This document shows, piece by piece, positions 1-4,951 of a stretch of DNA of 6,125 bases (position 1 is its first letter; every line of letters begins with the position of its first letter). The stretch covers positions 1 to 6,125 of the forward strand of contig JAICSD010000275.1 of the NCBI GenBank assembly GCA_025937075.1. Reading direction: 5' to 3'. The stretch is from Vicinamibacteria bacterium. GTDB lineage: Bacteria; Acidobacteriota; Vicinamibacteria; Vicinamibacterales; 2-12-FULL-66-21. Made by a program: the position numbers and the translations under genes. The notes under the pieces are model-generated. The model was not told the origin of the DNA, did not search any database, and saw nothing but the letters and a program-made list of their open reading frames with translations.

Positions 1-46
1 CACCAGCATTTTCAGTGCTGTGCTCTACCAACTGAGCTACCTCGGC
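1..46 (-). tRNA. tRNA-Phe (anticodon GAA), 5' part only
   Basis: Read on the minus strand from base 46, the sequence gives a 7-base acceptor strand (GCCGAGG), T8-A9, a D arm with stem GCTC/GAGC, and an anticodon arm with stem CAGCA/TGCTG around the loop CTGAAAA. Loop positions 34-36 are GAA, which reads phenylalanine codons. The window ends just after the anticodon arm, so the T arm, the 3' acceptor strand and any encoded CCA are not visible. The 5' half shows the expected universal bases and no mismatch in its stems, so the gene looks functional. It lies downstream of, and in the same direction as, the exported-protein genes, but has its own promoter-like sequence. Confidence 0.95.
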
Positions 47-75
47 ACGGCAGCAATCGCGTCTGGCGAACCTCG

Positions 76-105
76 ATCATAGCAAAGGCAGCGATGACCC
101 TCCAA
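76..105 (-). promoter_or_regulatory. Candidate sigma-70-type promoter of the tRNA-Phe gene
   Basis: On the minus strand a -10-like hexamer TATGAT (bases 81 to 76) matches the consensus at 5 of 6 positions. With an 18-base spacer the -35 would be TTGGAG (105 to 100), which matches only at TTG. Initiation would fall near base 69, giving a 5' leader of about 23 bases before the mature tRNA end at 46, a normal arrangement for a tRNA gene. The -10 is convincing and the -35 is weak. Confidence 0.45.
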
Positions 106-121
106 CCGACAACCGACAACC
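104..121. repeat. Short tandem repeat, 7-bp unit, about 2.6 copies
   Basis: The unit AACCGAC occurs at 104-110 and 111-117, followed by a partial AACC at 118-121. It sits between the end of the lipoprotein gene and the tRNA-Phe promoter, touching the putative -35 region. It may be a chance slippage product; no function can be assigned. Confidence 0.6.
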
Positions 122-128
122 AGCCTCC

Positions 129-590
129 TTACTGTTTCCAGTAAAACGCGCGGCCGATCGCCCAGTTGATCGCATACGTGAGCCGTCTGTCGCGCGCGCG
201 GTACAGACGAACGCCCGCGGCGTGGAGACGCGAGACGTCGATCGGCGCCCGAAGCGCGAGCGGCCACCATTCGAGGCGGCCCGGCGGGTGACAGTACGGG
301 GCGGCAGAGAGCTCCTCGCCTACCAGCGATTGCACGCGTGAGGTTTCAGAGACCGGGAACGTAAACGTCCCCCAGAGGGCGCCGCTGTCGAGGTCGTGGC
401 CCTCGCGGATGTCAGTGGTCGAGGACGGCAGCCCCTGAGGGACCCAGCCGTGGTCGATCGCGCCAGCCTGGCGCGCCTCGTCCAGCGTCGCGTAGACACC
501 GACATAAGCGTCCGAGCACGCGCTCGCCACGAGGACGATCAACAGAACGCCCGCATGCGCCGTCCGCCGTGTGCAGCGTGACAGACTCAC
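129..590 (-). CDS. Putative lipoprotein of unknown function (153 aa)
   Basis: The GTG start at 590 lies inside the TGA stop of the upstream gene (GTGA overlap), which implies translational coupling; a GAGGA Shine-Dalgarno sequence (605 to 601) stands 10 bases before it. The open frame continues further upstream, but that part only shadows the end of the neighbouring gene. Residues 1-14 are basic, 15-21 (VLLIVLV) are hydrophobic, and ASAC ends at Cys25, a passable lipobox (A rather than the usual L at -3), so export and lipidation are likely. The mature part has the segment YATLDEAR, then WVPQGLP-SST-DIRE-HDLD at about residues 49-68, and an aromatic C-terminus. I recall similar W-P-x-x-[LI]P ... 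DI-x-x-x-HDLD stretches in uncharacterised bacterial proteins, but I know no function. An unpaired Cys100 lies in the mature part. It is the last gene of the minus-strand set before tRNA-Phe. Confidence 0.8.
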   Translation of the reverse strand: MSLSRCTRRTAHAGVLLIVLVASACSDAYVGVYATLDEARQAGAIDHGWVPQGLPSSTTDIREGHDLDSGALWGTFTFPVSETSRVQSLVGEELSAAPYCHPPGRLEWWPLALRAPIDVSRLHAAGVRLYRARDRRLTYAINWAIGRAFYWKQ

Positions 591-1474
591 CGAAGTGAGA
601 TCCTCGCAGACGTTTCGAACCGGCGGAACCGCGAATACGTCGCCGTCGCGGTGGCCCGCGCCTGCTCCAGCAATCTCGTTCGAGGATTCCGCACGGTCGC
701 CTCGTACGTCTCCGTCATCTCTGAGGGCAGCCACAGGTCGAGCCGCGGATCGCGGCGATAGCGCACGTCGACTTCAGCGATGCTCGACGAGCCCGTGAAC
801 CCGGAGACAACCAGGCGCGTGCGCACGACCGTTCCGTCCGACGGAATCACCCACAAGGCGCCGCGCGAGCGCACGCTCCGGCCATTCAGGCGCGTGATCA
901 GCGTAGGCTCGCTCTTCTCGCGAAAGCCGATCTCGAGCACGCGCGTTCCGTCGAGTGTTGTCTCGCCGCTCCGCGAGAATGCAAAGCGATCCAGGTTGGC
1001 CGGCGTGAAGAAGAACAGCGCAACCGTGGGCACGTTCACCGTGCGCACGATCGAGCCGAGATTGAACCTGGCGCTCTCCTCGACGATCGCGCGCGCGCGC
1101 GCCGCGTCCGGCGCGCCGTCGAGAAACAGCCGTTCCAGCCGATCGCGCCGGTCGATGACCGGCTCGCCGTCGACCTCGCCGACGTCCCGCAGGCCGACCC
1201 ATCCGATCGAATCGGTCGTCCGGATGATGGCGAACTCGGACACGAGATGACGCGCGGGTGGCTGGCCGAGAGGCGCGGGACTGTAGCGCTGCTGGTAGTC
1301 CTCGACGCCGACGAGGAGCGACGCGCGCTCGCCCCAGTTTGCGACGTACTCGCCAACGCGCTGAACGGCGCGCCGGAGGTCGTCCTGTTCGGCTGTGCGC
1401 GCGGAGGGATGCGCAGCAGCAACCAGCATCACCCCGGCAGCACACAACCGTCCGCGCAGACCGATCACGGTCAC
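587..1474 (-). CDS. Secreted protein of unknown function (295 aa), acidobacterial type
   Basis: The protein opens with a basic, then hydrophobic segment (residues 7-21, including GVMLVAAA) and small residues up to about 25-29, consistent with a Sec signal peptide. The mature protein has a helical start (31-60) with an ED-Y-QRY segment, then LVSEFAIIR (77-85), WVGLRDVGEVDG (92-103), RDRLERLFL (110-118), and ESARFNLG..RTVNVPTVALFFF (133-156). The second half (170-285) is rich in predicted beta strands. I recognise this order from uncharacterised secreted proteins often seen in Acidobacteriota; a LolA-like or similar lipid-binding beta fold is possible but not shown. No catalytic motif is evident. 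The start is GTG at 1474, 22 bases after the previous stop, with no clear Shine-Dalgarno sequence; GTG at 1468 is an alternative. The gene probably forms one transcript with both neighbours. Confidence 0.85.
   Translation of the reverse strand: MTVIGLRGRLCAAGVMLVAAAHPSARTAEQDDLRRAVQRVGEYVANWGERASLLVGVEDYQQRYSPAPLGQPPARHLVSEFAIIRTTDSIGWVGLRDVGEVDGEPVIDRRDRLERLFLDGAPDAARARAIVEESARFNLGSIVRTVNVPTVALFFFTPANLDRFAFSRSGETTLDGTRVLEIGFREKSEPTLITRLNGRSVRSRGALWVIPSDGTVVRTRLVVSGFTGSSSIAEVDVRYRRDPRLDLWLPSEMTETYEATVRNPRTRLLEQARATATATYSRFRRFETSARISLR
601..605 (-). promoter_or_regulatory. Shine-Dalgarno sequence that fixes the GTG start of the lipoprotein gene
   Basis: GAGGA on the minus strand, 10 bases before the GTG at 590 and inside the end of the 295-residue gene. 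It supports the GTG start over the earlier in-frame ATG at 734, which would place about 145 coding bases in overlap with the upstream gene. Confidence 0.55.
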
Positions 1475-1496
1475 GCGGCGATCATATCTGACGGGT

Positions 1497-1874
1497 TCAG
1501 TACGTCGAGGAGCGCGGAGCTTCGGAGGAGATGACGACCCAGTGGGCGGTGCGCCGGTTCCCGTCCTGCGTATACCGCACCTTGGCCCGGCGACCCCGAT
1601 GGGCGGCGAGCGCGCTCGCGGGCAGCGTGCGCGAGCCGAGCCGCACCACGGCGTCTGACGCGACGATGAACGCCACGTGGGCGTCCTTCGTCTGCAGCAC
1701 GAGGCGCCGGGCAGCTTCCTCGAACCGCTCGATGACGCCGATCAGCGACGCCTCGGCGGGTGCCGCCGTCGTTGTCGATGGAGTGGATTGGCCGGCGAAT
1801 GCGATCGCAGGCGGCGCCGCGATCGCAACCACCAGCAGCGAGACGACGAGAGGAACCGGACCGATGATGCGCAT
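1497..1874 (-). CDS. Small secreted protein with DUF5666-like beta domain (125 aa)
   Basis: From ATG 1874 the protein has a clear Sec signal peptide: MRIIG, a hydrophobic core at about residues 6-21, and AFA before a likely cut near residue 27. A Thr/Ser/Pro/Ala-rich linker (30-43) follows, then one small domain (44-116) with alternating strands: GVIERFEEAARRLVLQT, HVAFIVASDAVVRLGS, a short helix-like PASALAAH, then KVRYTQDG and TAHWVVIS. The pattern of a GVI..F opening, a T/D-A-VV strand and a closing KVRY....A..V strand resembles DUF5666/OB-like periplasmic domains. Function is unknown; a binding or scaffolding role is a guess. An in-frame GTG at 1964 would add 30 residues but bury the signal peptide, so I reject it. 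This is the first gene of the minus-strand set, divergent from the sensor kinase. Confidence 0.8.
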   Translation of the reverse strand: MRIIGPVPLVVSLLVVAIAAPPAIAFAGQSTPSTTTAAPAEASLIGVIERFEEAARRLVLQTKDAHVAFIVASDAVVRLGSRTLPASALAAHRGRRAKVRYTQDGNRRTAHWVVISSEAPRSSTY

Positions 1875-1876
1875 TC

Positions 1877-1955
1877 GGGAGCGCCCACCGACCGGCAGTC
1901 GGGAGGAGTTGACCGGAAGATCCAGCCGTTCGCCGCTCAGCCGGTGGGCATCCCC
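1877..1955 (-). promoter_or_regulatory. Possible long-range stem in the leader of the 125-aa gene
   Basis: On the minus strand, bases 1955 to 1942 (GGGGATGCCCACCG) can pair with 1890 to 1877 (CGGTGGGCGCTCCC) in 13 of 14 positions, two of them G-U, with one mismatch; the inner 8 bp are perfect. The 51-base loop is between 1891 and 1941. The 3' arm ends 2 bases before the ATG at 1874 and contains the only Shine-Dalgarno-like stretch (GGTGGG), so a folded leader could hide the ribosome site. If transcription starts near 1951, as the sigma-54-like element predicts, the outer four pairs would be lost and the inner stem kept. Confidence 0.35.
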
Positions 1956-1961
1956 TGTGAA

Positions 1962-1977
1962 CACAATCGGAGTGCCA
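1962..1977 (-). promoter_or_regulatory. Candidate sigma-54 (-24/-12) promoter facing the exported-protein genes
   Basis: On the minus strand the bases 1977 to 1962 read TGGCAC, five bases, TTGTG. The -24 element TGGCAC and the spacing match the sigma-54 consensus (TGGCACG-N4-TTGCW). At -12 the G of the GC pair is present but the C is replaced by T, which weakens the call. Transcription would begin near 1951, leaving a leader of about 76 bases before the ATG at 1874. The element stands next to a gene pair encoding a sigma-54 activator, which is the main reason to take it seriously. I found no better sigma-70 promoter for this strand. Confidence 0.35.
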
Positions 1978-2000
1978 CCATTTCACCGGCCCGCTACAAT
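1972..2000 (+). promoter_or_regulatory. Candidate sigma-70-type promoter of the kinase/regulator genes
   Basis: TACAAT at 1995-2000 matches the -10 consensus at 5 of 6 positions, and GTGCCA at 1972-1977 matches the -35 at 4 of 6, with an ideal 17-base spacer. Initiation would fall near 2007, about 24 bases before the ATG at 2031. The -35 hexamer is the same DNA as the -24 element of the opposite-strand sigma-54 candidate. Confidence 0.5.
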
Positions 2001-2030
2001 GACCGAAGACACGTCCGCACAACGACTTCG

Positions 2031-3626
2031 ATGAATTTCAGCCCGGCCGCCGCGGCGGCCTCGACCGCGCAGGCACGCCCCAGCGTGGCGAAACTGCGCC
2101 AGTCCCTGTCGCTTCGCACCCGGCTCGCATTCCTGGTCACGCTCGCCGTCGGCCTCACGATCGGCGTGCAGGCCATCATCGAGATCAGCATCTTCGAGCG
2201 GACGGTCCGCCGGGATCTCCTCGAGAACGCGAGGCTGAGCGCCATGGCGGTCGCCGACGACTTCGAACTGCGCCGCGAGCCGATCGACGTCGATGGTCTC
2301 GCCGCGATGCTGCACGAATTCGCGGTCAGCGCTCCGGCGATCCGCGCGATTTCGATGATCGACGTCTCCGGCAACGACGACGACGTCATTGCCAGCACTT
2401 CTTCGGTCGAACGTCCGGAGGCGATGCAGGCCGCCCGCCGCGCGGTGGCGCAGCGGGACACGATCACCATCGATGGTCCTCCGGGCATCGCCATCGTCGC
2501 GGCCCCGGTGCTTCGCGACGGACGCGCGGCCGCGGCCGTCGTGACTGTCTCGCTGGGCTCGGTCGCCCAGCTTCGGACGAAGGGGCGCCGGGTGACCCTG
2601 TGGTTCGCGCCGATCGTGGTCGTCCTGCTGACGCTGCTGATCGACTGGTTCGCGCGCCGCCTGATTCACCAGCCGGTTGCGCGAATTCACGAGGCGATGC
2701 AGAAGGCGGGCGCGGGGGATTTTTCGGCGCGGGCGTCGATGATCAGGCCGGATGAGATCGGCGAGGTGGCCGCCGGTCTCAACGAGATGCTCGCGCGCCT
2801 CCAGGACTTCAACGTCGCGCTGCAGGACAAGGTCGCCGAGGCGACGGCGGAACTGCGGCTTCGAAACGAGGAGCTCGTCGAGAGCTACCGGCGCGCCGTC
2901 GCGCTGCGCGAGGCGCTCGCGCGCGCAGAGCAGATGGCCGCCGTCGGGCAGACCGCCGCCAGCGTGGCGCATCAAGTCGGCACGCCGCTGAATCTCATCT
3001 CGGGCTACGTGCAGATGCTCCAGCAGGACGCGGCGATCGATGCCAAGACCGCGCGGCGCCTCACGATCGTGCAGGAGCAGATCGCGAAGGTCGACGCCGT
3101 CGTCCGCACGATGCTCGATCACGCGCGGCGCCCCGACACCCGTTGGCCGACGTCGCTGCGGACGCTGCTGACGCGCGTGGCCGACGTCGCGCGGCCCAAG
3201 CTCGATGCCTCCAGGATCACGCTCACCCTGGACATCGCGCCCGACATTCCGTCGATCGACGCCGACGCCGAAGAGCTCGAGCTTGCGCTGCTCAATCTCG
3301 TCAACAACAGCCTCGACGCGATGGCAGGCGGAGGCACCCTGACGATCGCCGCCGCCGTGGACGGCCGCGCGCGGATCACCATCACCGACTCCGGATCCGG
3401 CATCGATCCCGAGCTGCTGCCGCGGATCTTCGACCCGTGGGTCACGACGAAGCCGGCGGGCAAAGGCACGGGACTCGGCCTCAGCATCACCCGCGACGTG
3501 ATCGCGCGCCACGGCGGCACTATTTCGGCTGAAAGCACACCTGGACGGACGCAGTTCACGATCGTCCTTCCCATCCCCGAATCTCAATCCCCTGAGGAGC
3601 ATGGCGAGAATTCTGATCGTCGATGA
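2031..3626 (+). CDS. Membrane sensor histidine kinase, NtrB/ZraS-like partner of the sigma-54 regulator (531 aa)
   Basis: The kinase senses an unknown signal, autophosphorylates on His and passes the phosphate to the regulator encoded next. Layout: TM1 at about residues 32-54, an extracytoplasmic domain of about 130 residues (55-187) that I cannot assign, TM2 at 188-206, HAMP at 207-259, a coiled coil at 258-302, HisKA at 301-367 with His314 in SVAHQVGTPLN, and HATPase_c from about 375 to 515. ATP-site boxes are all present: N box NLVNNSLDA (422-430), G1 DSGSGI (453-458), F box FDPW (467-470), and G2 GKGTGLGL (477-484). The H box has Gln-Val-Gly after His instead of the common Glu-Ile-Arg/Gly; Gln replaces the acidic residue. 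The frame is open far upstream, but ATG 2031 puts a normal short N-terminus before TM1 and follows the promoter; no Shine-Dalgarno sequence is visible. The last 26 bases overlap the regulator gene, which gives a charged, probably non-essential tail. Confidence 0.93.
   Translation: MNFSPAAAAASTAQARPSVAKLRQSLSLRTRLAFLVTLAVGLTIGVQAIIEISIFERTVRRDLLENARLSAMAVADDFELRREPIDVDGLAAMLHEFAVSAPAIRAISMIDVSGNDDDVIASTSSVERPEAMQAARRAVAQRDTITIDGPPGIAIVAAPVLRDGRAAAAVVTVSLGSVAQLRTKGRRVTLWFAPIVVVLLTLLIDWFARRLIHQPVARIHEAMQKAGAGDFSARASMIRPDEIGEVAAGLNEMLARLQDFNVALQDKVAEATAELRLRNEELVESYRRAVALREALARAEQMAAVGQTAASVAHQVGTPLNLISGYVQMLQQDAAIDAKTARRLTIVQEQIAKVDAVVRTMLDHARRPDTRWPTSLRTLLTRVADVARPKLDASRITLTLDIAPDIPSIDADAEELELALLNLVNNSLDAMAGGGTLTIAAAVDGRARITITDSGSGIDPELLPRIFDPWVTTKPAGKGTGLGLSITRDVIARHGGTISAESTPGRTQFTIVLPIPESQSPEEHGENSDRR
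2045..2060. repeat. Perfect 16-bp palindrome, possible activator site
   Basis: GGCCGCCGCGGCGGCC is its own reverse complement. It lies in the first codons of the kinase gene, in an alanine run (residues 5-11). Its centre is about 100 bases upstream of the start predicted for the minus-strand sigma-54-like promoter, a usual distance for an NtrC-family enhancer site. GC-rich alanine codons readily make palindromes by chance, so the regulatory reading is weak; the palindrome itself is certain. Confidence 0.35.
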
Positions 3627-4947
3627 CGATGGCGAGACGTGCCGGTTCATGGCGGAGCTGCTCGAGCAGACGGACCGGGAGATTCGCACGACCCAGCGCG
3701 CCGACGAGGCGGTGCGCCTCGCGCGCGAGCCGTTCGATCTCCTGATTTCCGACATCAATCTCGATGCGCCGCAGAACGGCATGGACGTGCTGCGCGCGTT
3801 CAAGTCGGGCAATCCGTCCGGGCACGTTGTCCTGATCAGCGGGTTCGGCACGCTGCAGACGGCGATCGAAGCGGTCCGCGCGGGCGCGTACGACTACATC
3901 AGCAAACCGTTCAACATCACCGAGGTGAAGGCGACGGTGGAACGCGCGCTGACGGAACCGGCGGCGCCGGCGCCAGTCGAACGCCCGCACCTCGACGTCG
4001 CACCGCCCGGACTGATCGGACGGACGGCCGGCATGCTGTCGGTCTACAAACAGATCGCCCACGCCGCGAACGCGACCGCCCCCGTCCTCATCGTGGGCGA
4101 GAGCGGCACCGGCAAGGAGCTCGTGGCGCGCGCGATCCACGCGAACGGCCGGCGCGCATCCCGCCCCTTCGTGCCAATCAACTGCGGCGCGCTGACCGAG
4201 AGCGTCCTCGAATCGGAACTGTTCGGGCACACGCGGGGAGCGTTCACGGGCGCGGTCACGGACACGAAAGGGATCTTCGAGCAGGCCAACGGCGGGACGG
4301 TGTTCCTCGACGAGATCAGCGAAACGTCCGCGGCGCTGCAGGTGAAGCTCCTGCGCGTGCTGCAGGAAGGCGAGGTCCGTCCCGTCGGCGCGAGCCGCAT
4401 CGTCAAGGTGGACGTCCGGGTCGTCGCGGCGACGAACGTCGACCTCGAGCGTGAGGTGGCGCAGCAGCGGTTCCGGCAGGACGTGTTCTATCGTCTGAGC
4501 GTGATCGTCATCCACATGCCCCCGCTGCGTGAGCGGCGAGAGGACATTCCCCTGCTGATCGAGACGTTCCTTCAGAACGCCTGCAGCCGCGCGGGACGCC
4601 GTGTGACGCTGACGCCGGCCGCGATCGCCGCACTGACGGCGTACCGGTGGCCAGGAAATGTGCGCGAGCTGGAGAACGCCATCGAGCGTCTGGTCGTGTT
4701 CAGCCGCGGCTCGACGATCGACGTGCCCGATCTTCCCTTCCGCGCCGCATCAGGGCCGGACCTGCACGAACGTCTCTTCGTCGACCTGCCGTCGCTCGAC
4801 GAGATCGAGCGGCGCTATCTGATGCACGTGATCGAGCAGGTCGGCGGCAACAGGACACGCGCGGCAGAAGTGCTCGGCATCGATCGCCGGACGCTGTACC
4901 GGATGGCCGAACGGTTTGGGGTCGATCTCTCGGACGAAAAAGCCTGA
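3601..4947 (+). CDS. NtrC-family sigma-54-dependent response regulator (448 aa)
   Basis: A cytoplasmic transcription activator of standard length for the NtrC/ZraR/AtoC group. Receiver domain at 3-118: acidic Asp8-Asp10, phosphoacceptor Asp51 (LLISDINL), Ser80 (LISGFG) and Lys102 (YISKPF). AAA+ domain at about 138-375: Walker A GESGTGKE (166-173), an intact GAFTGA loop (213-218) that contacts sigma-54, Walker B GGTVFLDEIS (231-240), FRQDVFYRLSV, and the WPGNVRELEN motif. A Fis-type helix-turn-helix at about 417-437 (NRTRAAEVLGIDRRTLYRM) binds DNA. All catalytic residues are present. ATG 3601 gives the canonical MARILIVDDD receiver opening; it overlaps the kinase gene by 26 bases, and the purine-rich GAGGAG (3594-3599) is unusually close, 1 base from the ATG. 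Target genes are unknown; the divergent exported-protein genes are the natural candidates. The name cannot be narrowed to one member of the family. Confidence 0.96.
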   Translation: MARILIVDDDGETCRFMAELLEQTDREIRTTQRADEAVRLAREPFDLLISDINLDAPQNGMDVLRAFKSGNPSGHVVLISGFGTLQTAIEAVRAGAYDYISKPFNITEVKATVERALTEPAAPAPVERPHLDVAPPGLIGRTAGMLSVYKQIAHAANATAPVLIVGESGTGKELVARAIHANGRRASRPFVPINCGALTESVLESELFGHTRGAFTGAVTDTKGIFEQANGGTVFLDEISETSAALQVKLLRVLQEGEVRPVGASRIVKVDVRVVAATNVDLEREVAQQRFRQDVFYRLSVIVIHMPPLRERREDIPLLIETFLQNACSRAGRRVTLTPAAIAALTAYRWPGNVRELENAIERLVVFSRGSTIDVPDLPFRAASGPDLHERLFVDLPSLDEIERRYLMHVIEQVGGNRTRAAEVLGIDRRTLYRMAERFGVDLSDEKA

Positions 4948-4951
4948 TCGG

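Noticed and set aside
1..128. tRNA-Phe as an integration site for a mobile element
   Set aside because: The 3' end of the tRNA, where attachment sites lie, is outside the window, and no integrase or second tRNA fragment is present.
129..144. A hairpin TTACTG-GAAA-CAGTAA at the lipoprotein stop codon, as a terminator
   Set aside because: The stem is only 6 bp and AT-rich, includes the stop codon, and is not followed by a U tract, so it does not meet the form of an intrinsic terminator.
1088..1102. An alternating CG run of 15 bases as a Z-DNA or slippage element
   Set aside because: It is explained by alternating Ala/Arg codons in the 295-residue gene in a GC-rich genome; nothing points to a function.
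1471..2022. A 183-codon minus-strand open frame over the 125-aa gene
   Set aside because: The alternative frame has a signal peptide and a plausible small domain; this one is Arg/Gly rich and covers the divergent promoter region.
1677..2030. An N-terminal extension of the kinase by 118 residues
   Set aside because: It runs antisense through the 125-aa gene and through the promoter region, and is a low-quality Arg-rich sequence; ATG 2031 gives a normal kinase N-terminus.
1983..3851. A 622-codon open frame on the minus strand, antisense to the kinase and the start of the regulator
   Set aside because: It mirrors a strongly supported kinase gene. Its product is dominated by Arg, Asp, His and Gly as expected for the reverse of GC-rich codons, and shows no domain.
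3556..4515. A 319-codon minus-strand open frame antisense to the regulator
   Set aside because: Same shadow pattern (Arg/Asp/His rich, no motif) opposite a gene with every NtrC-family motif intact.
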